DNA of 64,000 bases, taken from contig NZ_CALPCS010000011.1 of the NCBI RefSeq assembly GCF_943193065.1, positions 1-64,000 of the forward strand. Direction: 5' to 3'. Source of the DNA: Veillonella agrestimuris. GTDB taxonomy: Bacteria; Bacillota; Negativicutes; Veillonellales; Veillonellaceae. The notes under the pieces were generated by a model. It worked only from the letters and a program-made list of their open reading frames with translations. It was not told the origin of the DNA and did no database searches. Below are positions 26,466 through 35,543 of this stretch, in pieces (the stretch's first letter is position 1; every line of letters begins with the position of its first letter). The translations under genes and the position numbers were made by a program.

Positions 26466-27236
26466 ATGAATATATACGCAATTGGCGATATCCACTTATC
26501 CGGCAATCCTCCCACGAAGCCTATGGATGTCTTCGGTCCCCATTGGCACGACCACTGGAACCGCATCAAAACGCATTGGCAATCCACTGTCACTGACGAC
26601 GATATTGTATTCCTCGTAGGCGACATATCATGGGCTTTACGCTTAGAGGAGGCACTGCCAGATCTTCAGGAAATCGCCACTATGAAAGGCAAAAAATATA
26701 TGATTCGAGGCAACCACGACTATTGGTGGTCCTCGGCGAATAAAATGAAAAACGCCATGGGCGACACCATTACGTTCATCCAAGGTCATGGCACGGCCAT
26801 CGTTGCTGATACACCAGGCACTAATGGTGAAAGCATTATCGCCTTTGGCGGTACTCGTGGCTATATTTGTCCTGGAGATTACGATTTTAATGTGGACAGA
26901 GATCAATCCATTTACAATCGCGAACTCCTCCGTACAGAAGCAGCTTTGGAAGAAATGAACACCTCTATAAATCGCATCCACGCGGAACGGATGGAACAAG
27001 GCCTGCCTAAGCTTTCAGAAAAACGATTATTATTACTGCACTATCCACCATTCAATGAAAACAACGCCCCATCAGGCTTTACAGACCTCATGGAGCGCTA
27101 CAACGTCGATATGTGCATATTTGGTCACTTGCACGACCCTGTATCATTTAACCGCATTCCCACCACATTCGGGAATACAGAACTGAAATTAGTATCGGCC
27201 GACTATAGTCAATTTATGGTACAAAAAATCTTGTAA
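26466..27236 (+). CDS. Cytoplasmic metallophosphoesterase
   Basis: This 256-residue calcineurin-like phosphoesterase without signal or membrane segments shows its metal ligands in MNIYAIGDIHLSGNP, FLVGDISWALR, RGNHDYWW, LLHYPPFN and FGHLHDP. The dinuclear metal centre is complete, so it should hydrolyse phosphomono- or diesters; the substrate is not evident. A weak AAGGAT precedes the ATG. It may be co-transcribed with the DUF4931 gene upstream. Confidence 0.85.
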   Translation: MNIYAIGDIHLSGNPPTKPMDVFGPHWHDHWNRIKTHWQSTVTDDDIVFLVGDISWALRLEEALPDLQEIATMKGKKYMIRGNHDYWWSSANKMKNAMGDTITFIQGHGTAIVADTPGTNGESIIAFGGTRGYICPGDYDFNVDRDQSIYNRELLRTEAALEEMNTSINRIHAERMEQGLPKLSEKRLLLLHYPPFNENNAPSGFTDLMERYNVDMCIFGHLHDPVSFNRIPTTFGNTELKLVSADYSQFMVQKIL

Positions 27237-27364
27237 TTAATTACAAACAACATAGACTTCACTATCGGCTGATATACTCATACAATGATTAGTTAAACTG
27301 ATATACTGATGGGTTAGTAAAATTAATTGGCAATTATTCAATCTATAAATATATAAGGAGCATT

Positions 27365-27595
27365 ATGAGCCGCATTCATAAAGAACATCTACAGGCCGGT
27401 TATATTTTCGGCGATGTAATAAATCAAGAGTATATTTATCTCCCTTCCGGCGAGGTCGGTGCAGATGAACCACTCGCAGTCCTCGAAACACCGTCAAAAC
27501 GAGAAGATCTAACCCTCGACGAAGCCGTCCGCATGATTGATACATTAACCTTAAAACGATGCAAGCATCCTTTACTTGGGGAGAAGTCGTTTTAA
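27365..27595 (+). CDS. Small conserved-looking protein, unknown
   Basis: This 76-residue soluble protein was not recognised. It is rich in charged residues, and its likely beta-rich middle contains YIYLPSGEVGADEPLAVLE. The ATG has a good AAGGAG five bases upstream. The stop codon overlaps the stop region of the converging molybdopterin-binding gene by four bases. There is no terminator between them, so the transcripts must overlap. The clear ribosome-binding site and balanced composition favour a real gene. Confidence 0.65.
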   Translation: MSRIHKEHLQAGYIFGDVINQEYIYLPSGEVGADEPLAVLETPSKREDLTLDEAVRMIDTLTLKRCKHPLLGEKSF

Positions 27596-28566
27596 CCTAA
27601 AAAACCGCCGTGGCCCATAGCAATGCAGTCTTCGTTCGTAATCCGGTCGTCTGCCACGAGGCGCGGCACGATAGCGTCAAAAGCAGTGGGTTTGCTAAAG
27701 AGAACGCCACCTGGAACGCCGAGAATCGGTGTGCCATCATCACAATAAGCGATGCACACCATCGATCCTGGCAATACTGGCAAACCATAGGTCACCACTG
27801 TGTCAGCATAACGTTTAATAGCGCCAGGTGTCAAATCGTCAGGGTCGACGCTCATGCCGCCAGTACAAAAGATAATATCCGCACCCGCTGCTTTCACCTT
27901 GTCAATAGCGGCTACAATGAGGTCCGTGTCATCGGTAACGATTTCATGGGCTATTTTTTTCACCCCGAATTCGGCACAGCGCTCTTCAATAATAGGTGTG
28001 AAAGCATCTGTAATACGTCCTTCAAAAACTTCTGACCCCGTCGTAACGATACCCATCGTTTTCCGTACAAAAGGCTTAATATTTAGGATAGGTCCGCCAA
28101 TGCATTCTGCCTCTTTGACTTCCCGTTCATCTAACAAAAGAGGAATGCAGCGCATGCCGGCAATCTTTTCACCTGCTTTTACAGGAGAATTGTTCAATTT
28201 CGTAACAATCGTCAAATCTCCAATGCTATTGATAGCATGAAGTTTCTCTACATCCACTTTCAAAAGGCCATCTACATCGGCAATGGCCTCGATTTTACCT
28301 TGCGACATAGGACCATCATGCATGTTCGTGCCTTTTGCAATATCGTACAAAGCTTGTGCCACCGTTTCTTCGTGAAGGAATCCGTCATCGCTAGGTTCCA
28401 TAACGTAAATATGTTCCTTCCCCAAATCGAGAAGCTTTGGTACATCTTCCTCTCCAATGACATGGCCCCGACTGAAAGCCGTTTCTTTTACATCGCCAAT
28501 AACGATGCGAACAATATCGTGAATCAATGCATGCCCTACGGCATCTTGCGTTTTTATTTGCTTCAT
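27592..28566 (-). CDS. Molybdopterin-binding (MoeA/CinA-like) domain protein
   Basis: This 324-residue protein has a C-terminal MoaB/Mog fold: ITTGSEVFEGRITD-like entry (written here TTGSEVFEGRITDAF) and the pterin/nucleotide motif FCTGGMSVDPDDLTPGAI. Its N-terminal part (KTQDAVGHALIHDIVRIV) resembles the stand-alone molybdopterin-binding proteins of Clostridia and Negativicutes that act near xanthine dehydrogenase or selenium-dependent hydroxylase genes. A cofactor insertion or sensing role is inference. Downstream it converges on the 76-residue gene; upstream is crcB, 30 bases away in the opposite order of transcription flow on the same strand. Confidence 0.8.
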   Translation of the reverse strand: MKQIKTQDAVGHALIHDIVRIVIGDVKETAFSRGHVIGEEDVPKLLDLGKEHIYVMEPSDDGFLHEETVAQALYDIAKGTNMHDGPMSQGKIEAIADVDGLLKVDVEKLHAINSIGDLTIVTKLNNSPVKAGEKIAGMRCIPLLLDEREVKEAECIGGPILNIKPFVRKTMGIVTTGSEVFEGRITDAFTPIIEERCAEFGVKKIAHEIVTDDTDLIVAAIDKVKAAGADIIFCTGGMSVDPDDLTPGAIKRYADTVVTYGLPVLPGSMVCIAYCDDGTPILGVPGGVLFSKPTAFDAIVPRLVADDRITNEDCIAMGHGGFLG

Positions 28567-28596
28567 ATTGTGTAATCCTTTTATATTAAAATTATG

Positions 28597-28965
28597 TTAC
28601 AACAATCGACCAATCTGTATACCTATCGCACATAACAGCAATCCCACACCGATTTGAAGTCCACTATATATAAGGCTGTCTAGGAGCGATGCAGTTGTCA
28701 TCAATTCCAATAGGTCTAATATAAAGGTAGAGAAGGTCGTAAAAGCCCCTAATCCCCCAGCTATGAGTAAGTATTTTCCCCACTGCGGCCACTCTAGATG
28801 TGCCATGTAGAGGCCAGCTATAAGGCCAATCAATAAACAACCAATGATATTCACCGCCATAGTTCCATACGGCAAGGCGTCCCACTTGCTCAAGGCTTCC
28901 CCTAAAGCAACTCGTGCTACAGCACCTATGGCTCCGCCAAAGGCAATGATAATATATTTCTCCAT
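28597..28965 (-). CDS. crcB: Fluoride exporter CrcB/Fluc
   Basis: This 122-residue dual-topology fluoride channel has four hydrophobic helices. Family residues are seen in FGGAIGAVARVALGE at the N-terminus, GTMAVNIIGCLLIGL with the pore Asn, and the sodium-site motif GGLGAFTTFSTFILD with the Phe-box residues. Channels work as dimers in the inner membrane and relieve fluoride toxicity. AGGAG lies about 12 bases before the ATG. I looked for a fluoride riboswitch in the leader and did not recognise one. It is probably the first gene of an operon with the molybdopterin-binding protein. Confidence 0.92.
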   Translation of the reverse strand: MEKYIIIAFGGAIGAVARVALGEALSKWDALPYGTMAVNIIGCLLIGLIAGLYMAHLEWPQWGKYLLIAGGLGAFTTFSTFILDLLELMTTASLLDSLIYSGLQIGVGLLLCAIGIQIGRLL

Positions 28966-29151
28966 GGAATATCGTTTCTCCTACAAGGAATATGAATCAT
29001 ACCACTATACAATCTTAAAAATAATAAACAGTATAGACTTTCACGTTTTGTGTAAATATAGATTATCTATAATACATATAGTTCACTCCGAATTAGTCAA
29101 AGACCGCTCTGTTCCGTATACTGTAGTCAAGGGAATAGAAAGGAGGTTACT

Positions 29152-29481
29152 ATGGTCAGTCCTATACCTATCCTGCCAGCGTACCAAAGAAATTGTTACG
29201 AAGATCCTATATTGCAAGAACACTATGTTTGCTTAGGCTTTAAAATTGCCGAACTCCGTAGGTCCCTAGGAATTTCCCAACGACAACTTTCAGATTTCGC
29301 TGGTATCAGTCGTAGCTACTTAAGCAAACTAGAACAAGGCAGTGGCATTGGTGGCGTTTCTTTAGAAGTGCTCCTCAGAATCGCCCATTGCCTCCACATG
29401 CCAATCAGTCAGTTACTGCATTTTCGAGTGCAGGATTATCAATTATGCAACAAACAGTTAGCTCAGCAACACAGACTATAA
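29152..29481 (+). CDS. XRE-family helix-turn-helix regulator
   Basis: This 109-residue DNA-binding protein has a Cro/CI-type HTH at about residues 28-80: KIAELRRSLGISQRQLSDFAG followed by ISRSYLSKLEQGSGIGGVSL. A 27-residue N-terminal extension and a short Gln/Leu tail lack a ligand-binding domain. AAAGGAGG precedes the ATG. It is divergent from crcB and followed by a strong terminator, so it is transcribed alone. Its targets are unknown. Confidence 0.85.
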   Translation: MVSPIPILPAYQRNCYEDPILQEHYVCLGFKIAELRRSLGISQRQLSDFAGISRSYLSKLEQGSGIGGVSLEVLLRIAHCLHMPISQLLHFRVQDYQLCNKQLAQQHRL

Positions 29482-29535
29482 CAATACAGATACAGTAAAC
29501 TCCTTTTATTAAACCACAACTGCATAGACTCTGCA

Positions 29536-29567
29536 AAAGAAGGACCCTCTTAATAGGGTCCTTCTTT
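29536..29567 (+). terminator. Terminator after XRE regulator
   Basis: A perfect 13-bp stem (AAAGAAGGACCCT and complement) with a six-base loop lies 54 bases after the XRE stop. It can also terminate the converging GntR gene, whose stop is 77 bases away. Confidence 0.85.
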
Positions 29568-29643
29568 ATGTGCAATTGCAACATTCATAGATAATTACAA
29601 ATCGTTCTCTATAAAGTGTCTAACTCATATGTATTTACTGGTT

Positions 29644-30378
29644 TTATTTCGCTTCACTATTTTGTTTCTGCGCCAATTCCGCATTAGCCCGTTTAAAAAT
29701 AAAGGCGTTATTTATATGTTGGCGCATGGCGTTTTCTGCAGCTACTTCATCATGTCGCTCAATAGCGCTAATGATTTGATCGTGTTCATCATCGCATTCA
29801 TGAGTCCGTCCTGCATCAAAGGAACTAAGGTACATATCTCGATTGACGCGCTCTCTAAAATCAGATAAATAATCGAGCACCCGCTCATTGCCAGAGAATT
29901 GTGCAATCATCGTATGGAATCGACTGTTCACATCAACCCGCTCCGTCGCGTCTTCGATGGCGTGCATTTCTTTGCATAATTCCTTCAATTCTGCCACTTG
30001 TTCCGGTGTCGCATGGCGTGCACAGAGGCGCGCCCCAAGGCCTTCCATCACTTCTCGGCATTGATATAGAGCAATGATCTCTTCTGGCGTATCGCCTTTG
30101 ACGCGAACCCCTTTCCAAGGAACAATAACAACGAGATTATCTTTCGCTAGTTTTCTGAAAGCTTCCCGCACTGGTGTCGCACTAACGCGTAGTTGTTCTG
30201 CAATTTTCACTTCGTTCAGCTTTTCATCAGGCATGAGTTCACCTGTTAAAATCGCTTGCTTTAATGCCAAATAGACTTGTTCACTTAAGGGCAATCGCTC
30301 AATAGAATCAACGACTGATAACTGATAGCCTTCTTTTTTTTCATGATTATGTATACTTTCAGATGGTTTCTTAGCCAT
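29644..30378 (-). CDS. GntR-family regulator with FCD domain
   Basis: This 244-residue transcription factor of the FadR subgroup has an N-terminal winged HTH (LSEQVYLALKQAILTGELMP, then RVSATPVREAFRKLAKDNLV) and a C-terminal all-helical FCD ligand domain with the metal/ligand residues in NSRFHTMIAQFSGNERV and CDDEHDQIISAIERHD. Such regulators usually respond to a carboxylate or sugar acid. It is not beside lutABC or another obvious target. A perfect AATACATG/CATGTATT palindrome 80 bases upstream of its start is a candidate autoregulatory operator. Confidence 0.88.
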   Translation of the reverse strand: MAKKPSESIHNHEKKEGYQLSVVDSIERLPLSEQVYLALKQAILTGELMPDEKLNEVKIAEQLRVSATPVREAFRKLAKDNLVVIVPWKGVRVKGDTPEEIIALYQCREVMEGLGARLCARHATPEQVAELKELCKEMHAIEDATERVDVNSRFHTMIAQFSGNERVLDYLSDFRERVNRDMYLSSFDAGRTHECDDEHDQIISAIERHDEVAAENAMRQHINNAFIFKRANAELAQKQNSEAK

Positions 30379-30458
30379 AAAGGGCCTCCTTTTATTCTCA
30401 TCCAGCCTTTAGACTTTCAAAGAACACCCAAAATGAGTATAATATAGTATAAGAATTT

Positions 30459-30478
30459 AATACATGGGCACATGTATT
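30459..30478. promoter_or_regulatory. Palindromic candidate operator of the GntR gene
   Basis: The sequence AATACATG-GGCA-CATGTATT is a perfect 8+8 inverted repeat between the divergent GntR and lipid kinase genes. GntR/FadR-type proteins bind such A/T-flanked dyads. Candidate -10 boxes (TATACT, TATTAT) for the GntR gene lie just downstream of it on the minus strand. Confidence 0.45.
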
Positions 30479-30604
30479 TTCATGAATTACTACGTGTATA
30501 TCTAATAATTGTATACACTATAATTATAAATCTCGCCTATAGGACTGTCAATTTTGTGAAAGTCCTTTTAGGATGACTATGTTAAAAGTAAGGAAGTCGT
30601 TACT

Positions 30605-31543
30605 ATGAGTCGTTGTATGGTTATCATTAACCCTGTATCAGGTGGCGGTGCGGCGCGCCGTTATGCCCTCGATTTACAGTGGAAATTGAGCACTTTCTTT
30701 GACACAATAGAAGTAAAATTTACTACCGGCCCAGGCGACGCTACTCATTTTGCTAAATTCGCCTGTGATGAAGGATTCGACGCCGTATTTTGTATGGGTG
30801 GTGACGGCACCGTCAACGAAACGGTAAACGGCATTGCCCAAGGCGGTTTCACCTGTACCTTTGGATTTATTCCGGTAGGCACCGTAAATGATATGTCTCG
30901 TGCCCTCGGCATACCACAGCGCCCATTAGAAGCCATTAAGCGCCTCGATTTAGAACAAACTCGGTTAATCGACGTAGGCCGTTGTAATGATAGATATTTC
31001 TGCAACAATATTGCCGCCGGTGTAATTCCTAAAGTCGTAGAAGAAGTGACACCTAAAGAAAAGCAAATCCTCGGCCCTGTGGCATATTTCTTACGCGCTG
31101 GACAAGCTTTATTTACTACAAAGGACTATACATTCCGCATCAAAACGGAAGACGAAGATTTTATCTGCAAATCCCCTCTCGTATTAGCCCTGTTAACCAA
31201 TGTAGTATCTAGTTTTGAACGCTTCATGCCAGAAGCCTCTGTGGACGATGGTTACATGCGCCTCATTATCTTTAAAGAATATTTCATTCTCGATATACTC
31301 AGCGTATTACCACTCATTTTGAGCGGTGCCATTTACAACTCGCGATACACCACTACATTGACAGTGAAAAAAGCCCACATCGAGTTGTTAACAGAAGTAG
31401 AAGACTTGCCTACTAATATGGACGGCGATGCAGGACCTTACATGCCGCTTGATATTGAAGTATTACCGCAAGTACTGAAAGTATTTGCACCTACGGACCA
31501 TAAAAAGAAAAAATCATTGCTCCAAATACCAACTATAAAATAA
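30605..31543 (+). CDS. Diacylglycerol kinase family lipid kinase
   Basis: This 312-residue cytoplasmic or membrane-associated kinase of the DagK/YegS family phosphorylates diacylglycerol or a related lipid with ATP. The catalytic domain opens with MVIINPVSGGGAARRYAL and contains the glycine-rich CMGGDGTVNETVNGIA and GFIPVGTVNDMSRAL. The C-terminal beta domain ends in NMDGDAGPYMPLDIEVLP, typical of the family. AAGGAAG precedes the ATG. The protein is monocistronic and bounded by a strong terminator. It may recycle diacylglycerol from envelope synthesis. Confidence 0.9.
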   Translation: MSRCMVIINPVSGGGAARRYALDLQWKLSTFFDTIEVKFTTGPGDATHFAKFACDEGFDAVFCMGGDGTVNETVNGIAQGGFTCTFGFIPVGTVNDMSRALGIPQRPLEAIKRLDLEQTRLIDVGRCNDRYFCNNIAAGVIPKVVEEVTPKEKQILGPVAYFLRAGQALFTTKDYTFRIKTEDEDFICKSPLVLALLTNVVSSFERFMPEASVDDGYMRLIIFKEYFILDILSVLPLILSGAIYNSRYTTTLTVKKAHIELLTEVEDLPTNMDGDAGPYMPLDIEVLPQVLKVFAPTDHKKKKSLLQIPTIK

Positions 31544-31576
31544 AAGGTATACCTCTCCATAGGAGGTATACCTTTT
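31542..31576 (+). terminator. Bidirectional terminator between lipid kinase and addA
   Basis: A 14-bp perfect stem (AAAAGGTATACCTC and complement) with a seven-base loop ends in TTTTTT. It begins within the stop codon of the lipid kinase gene and ends 10 bases before the converging addA stop, so it serves both. Confidence 0.9.
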
Positions 31577-31586
31577 TTGTTACTTG

Positions 31587-34500
31587 CTATACAATAATTG
31601 CCTCATGCAAACGGAAGCTATAAATATAGCTTGTCTTAACAGGCATGCCGGTCAATGTTTCTAAGGCTTCTTTATACAGATCCATTTGAATTTTATATCG
31701 TTTAATTAGTTCATCGCCATCTTTGACGCGGTCTGTTTTGTAATCCACTAAAATCCATTGCCCCTCTTCTTCAAAAGCCGTATCGATAATCCCTTGTAGG
31801 AATAATTGTTCCCCTACTTCTAAATCAGGATATACTCGTTGTCCGTCAATGAGCATACTAAAAGGCAATTCCCTTTCTTTCCGTTTTGCTTCAATGAGGC
31901 GTTTACCAAGAGGCGAATCAAAGAACCTTAACAAGCTTTTATCGTTTAAGAGGCTCCGTTCTTCTTCGCTAAATTTACCTTCTGTTACAAGAGCATCGAG
32001 CATAGCTGATAAAGAGCTTAACGTATAGGATTGTATAGGTAGCCACTGCATCGCTTCGTGCATGAGAGTACCCCATTGAGCGCCAGTCACGATGGACTCT
32101 TCTTTTGCCAACGATGTAGGCTTTCTACCGAATACAGTATCATTTAGGATATCGTCATCAATTTCAGATATATTTACTTGCTCATCTTGAAGCATATCTG
32201 CGACTATATGTTCAGTATCTACCGGTACAGTGTCAATATCCGTAATTTGGTCAGCGTCCACAAATGCAATATCAGCAGATATACTCTTTCTATCTACTGT
32301 TTCAATATCTGTAGCGGCCGTTGCTTCCGCATCAAGTTCTGCAAAGCGTCGTTTCAATTCACTTACCGAGATTTTTGCAGTTCGTTTGGATGCCACTTCA
32401 TTTGGATATTGGTAGGCAAATCGCTTAACTACGGTTTCAGATAATGGAACATCGTTGACAGCACCTAATTGACGGACTTTGTCGATAGTCGTCTCATCAA
32501 TATCGACTTTGTAATCTAAATCGCCATACTTTTTGCCATCATGGATGTGAACGCTAATGCCACATTGTCGATCGAGGAGGTCGAATTGACTGATGCCGTC
32601 AAAGTCAATGCCGCCTCGTAGTGGTGCACCTCCATCAAGGTGGCGCGCTGTAGCCATGAGAATCCAATCTAAATAAGAGTTAGCCCGTTGAATCAATTCA
32701 GCTGGCAACGCCTGATCTTGTTGGAGCGCAGCCTTCTTCACTACATGTCCAGCAGCCGTTAAGGTATTGCCGTCCGTCATAAGCCCTTTGATAAAACCCG
32801 TCATGAATAGTTTATCGCGAGCTCGTGTAAGGGCTACGTACAAAATACGCTCTTCCTCTGCTTTCATAGCTGCTTGTTTAACAGATTTACAATACATCCA
32901 TGGCATGGACGGATAGGACACGCGAAGGTCCGCGTAATACCCTTTCAAACCAATACCAGCGTTTTTATCAATTAGAAGGGGTGATTTAAAGTCCATTTCA
33001 TTAAAGCGTTTTTGTATACCTGACAAGAAAACCACCGGAAACTCAAGGCCTTTACTTTTATGAATTGTCATGAGGCGCACTACATCATCCGCTTCGGTCA
33101 CTACATTGGCAACAGCCATGTCTTGATTGCTATCCCGCAAACTTTCAACGAAACGAAGGAATCTAAAGAGGCCTCGGAATCCAGAAGACTCAAAGCCTTT
33201 CGCTCGCTCGTAGAGAGCCATCACATTGGCGCGCCGCACGAGACCGTTTGGCATGGCACCGACGTAGTTTACGTAGTCCAATGTTTCGTATATATCCCAA
33301 AGCAAATCACCAATGCTGTGACGACGAGACAAAGTGCGCCACCGTTCTAAATGAGTAATAAATTGCGCTACATCGGCGTTTTCACGCGTTTCTGCATAGG
33401 TTGGCAACAATTGCCACAAAGAGCCTTCTCCAGAGAGGCGCAGAGCACCCAGTTCGTTCGCATCTAGACCGACTAAGCCCGAATGGAGCACCGCCGCCAT
33501 GGGCAAGTCTTGCTCTGGATTATCAATGATTTGCAATAACGATAAGAGGAGCTGAATTTCTTGAGCTTCAAAGTAACCGTCCCGCTCATTAACCACTGCT
33601 GGAATACCGGCTTGGCGCATCGCTGCTACGGCACGAGTGCCCCAACCAGCTAAGGATCTACGCAAAATAGCAAAGTCTCGCCACTGAATTTGCCGGAAGG
33701 AACCGTCCGGATTTTGCACTTGCATCTTAGAAGCGTGCATCTCCTTCATCTTTCGAATGATGAAATCTAGCTCCCGTTCATTGTTTTCTGGAGAATCTTC
33801 CCCATCACTATCAGCAATATCGCCACTTACGCTGCGCCCACTCGAACTAGACGTAGCACTAGAGCGCTGACTATGATCACTACCAAACATCCCCACATCA
33901 TCAGTGCCATCATTCGTGTTTTTCACGTCCAGTAAGTGAATTTCTACGTCCCCTCCAACCCAGTTTTCTGGTGCATCTTCCACAATCCGGCCCGGAATGA
34001 GGGATTCCCGTTCCGTATAATCTAACTCAGCCGCTTCGGCAGTCATAATTTGGTAGAAAATAAAATTCGTTACAGCCAAAATATTTTCGTGAGATCGGAA
34101 ATTCTTCGCCAAATCGATGCGTCGTTCCACATCATCGCTACCGCCGTACGTATTGTACTTACTCATGAACAAGGAACTATCGGCCATACGGAAACTATAA
34201 ATAGCCTGCTTCACATCGCCTACGTAGAACCGATTATCTTCCTTCGAAATGAGGTTAATAATCGTTTCTTGCACACCATTTGTATCTTGGTACTCGTCCA
34301 CCATGATTTCTTTGAAAGTCTCCTGCAACTCCTTCGCTACATCCGACGGCTCTGGATCGTCTTCTGTACCCGGTTCTACAAGAAGAGCTAAGCAGAGATG
34401 TTCTAAATCGCTAAAGTCCATGATGCCTGCTTCTTTTTTTGCTTCTTTATAAGCACTGTGGAAGGCAATGGTGAGCTCCACTAAATTGTGAATGATAGGG

Positions 34501-35543
34501 TATTGTTCCCTAAACTGTTCTTGCAATACAATTTCATCAATATGAAATAACCCTTGTTGCATGGCCTTTAAAGCATCTTTATTGTCTGAACCTAATGCTT
34601 TGAATTCCTCTGCTATGGCTGGGTCGATAGCGCCTGATGAAAGTTCCTTATTAATAGTAGAAAATTTCGCGTTTACAAAGGTGTCTAAATGACGACACAC
34701 CTCTACCATAGAAGTCCAATCTGAAGCTCCTTTTAATCCTTGTAATGCTGCCACTTGTTCGTCGTATACTTTCGACCATTTGAAAGGCCCCATCGGATCG
34801 GCTAGCAACACCTCCATACGCTGTAAGCGCGTTTCCATGCGAGCAATTTCCTGTTGCTGTTCATGCCAAGCAACACTACCCCATACTGTATCGACTAAAG
34901 AGCGTTCCTGCGCTTCACGATAAGGCGTTACAGCCTGTCTTAACCATCCATCTGGGTTGGATAAAGACATGGCATATTCATACAGGCTCAGCACCTTTTC
35001 TTGTAAGCCCACATCCGATTTGTCATCACTAAAAAAATCGGATAAGTCGAAAATACCATATTGGTTATCTTCATAGGCCTTGCGCAACACTTGATCCAAT
35101 ACTTCTTGTTTAAGGAGTGTCATTTCCGCTTCATTGCCGATACGAGCCGTAGGATTGATATCAAGCTTGTAGAAATAAGAGCGAATCACCCATTGGCAAA
35201 AGGAGTGAAGCGTAGAAATATGGGCTGACGGCAGTAGGTTTAACTGCCGCTCTAATCGCTCTTGTAAGGCTACGTCATCGGTAGACTCCATCGCTTTCGC
35301 CAAGGCTACACCAATGCGGGCGCTCATCTCGGCAGCTGCTGCTTTTGTAAAGGTTACAACCATCAACTCCTGTACGGATAATGGATTCGTCATATCTTTT
35401 AAGCGTGTAATAATCCTCTCTACAAGAACGGCAGTCTTACCAGATCCTGCTGCAGCTGCTACGAGCAAGGTTTGTGCATCTAACGCACTATCTTTAGGAG
35501 CAATAATAGCAGCCTCTTGTTCTGCTGTCCATTTCATAGCCAT
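31587..35543 (-). CDS. addA: Helicase-nuclease AddA
   Basis: AddA is the UvrD-like helicase and nuclease subunit of AddAB, which resects double-strand breaks for RecA loading. The 1318-residue protein has Walker A AAAGSGKTAVLVERI at residues 30-44, motif II EIMVDEYQDTN, motif VI region YVALTRARDKLFM, and a C-terminal PD-(D/E)xK nuclease with LVDYKTDRV. Two acidic, Ser-rich insertions (about residues 545-590 and 1060-1110) are longer than usual. AGGAGGTGA lies before the ATG inside the end of addB, and the genes share one base, so translation is coupled. Confidence 0.96.
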   Translation of the reverse strand: MAMKWTAEQEAAIIAPKDSALDAQTLLVAAAAGSGKTAVLVERIITRLKDMTNPLSVQELMVVTFTKAAAAEMSARIGVALAKAMESTDDVALQERLERQLNLLPSAHISTLHSFCQWVIRSYFYKLDINPTARIGNEAEMTLLKQEVLDQVLRKAYEDNQYGIFDLSDFFSDDKSDVGLQEKVLSLYEYAMSLSNPDGWLRQAVTPYREAQERSLVDTVWGSVAWHEQQQEIARMETRLQRMEVLLADPMGPFKWSKVYDEQVAALQGLKGASDWTSMVEVCRHLDTFVNAKFSTINKELSSGAIDPAIAEEFKALGSDNKDALKAMQQGLFHIDEIVLQEQFREQYPIIHNLVELTIAFHSAYKEAKKEAGIMDFSDLEHLCLALLVEPGTEDDPEPSDVAKELQETFKEIMVDEYQDTNGVQETIINLISKEDNRFYVGDVKQAIYSFRMADSSLFMSKYNTYGGSDDVERRIDLAKNFRSHENILAVTNFIFYQIMTAEAAELDYTERESLIPGRIVEDAPENWVGGDVEIHLLDVKNTNDGTDDVGMFGSDHSQRSSATSSSSGRSVSGDIADSDGEDSPENNERELDFIIRKMKEMHASKMQVQNPDGSFRQIQWRDFAILRRSLAGWGTRAVAAMRQAGIPAVVNERDGYFEAQEIQLLLSLLQIIDNPEQDLPMAAVLHSGLVGLDANELGALRLSGEGSLWQLLPTYAETRENADVAQFITHLERWRTLSRRHSIGDLLWDIYETLDYVNYVGAMPNGLVRRANVMALYERAKGFESSGFRGLFRFLRFVESLRDSNQDMAVANVVTEADDVVRLMTIHKSKGLEFPVVFLSGIQKRFNEMDFKSPLLIDKNAGIGLKGYYADLRVSYPSMPWMYCKSVKQAAMKAEEERILYVALTRARDKLFMTGFIKGLMTDGNTLTAAGHVVKKAALQQDQALPAELIQRANSYLDWILMATARHLDGGAPLRGGIDFDGISQFDLLDRQCGISVHIHDGKKYGDLDYKVDIDETTIDKVRQLGAVNDVPLSETVVKRFAYQYPNEVASKRTAKISVSELKRRFAELDAEATAATDIETVDRKSISADIAFVDADQITDIDTVPVDTEHIVADMLQDEQVNISEIDDDILNDTVFGRKPTSLAKEESIVTGAQWGTLMHEAMQWLPIQSYTLSSLSAMLDALVTEGKFSEEERSLLNDKSLLRFFDSPLGKRLIEAKRKERELPFSMLIDGQRVYPDLEVGEQLFLQGIIDTAFEEEGQWILVDYKTDRVKDGDELIKRYKIQMDLYKEALETLTGMPVKTSYIYSFRLHEAIIV

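Noticed and set aside
28966..29151. Fluoride riboswitch upstream of crcB
   Set aside because: The conserved fluoride-binding motif was not recognised in the leader.
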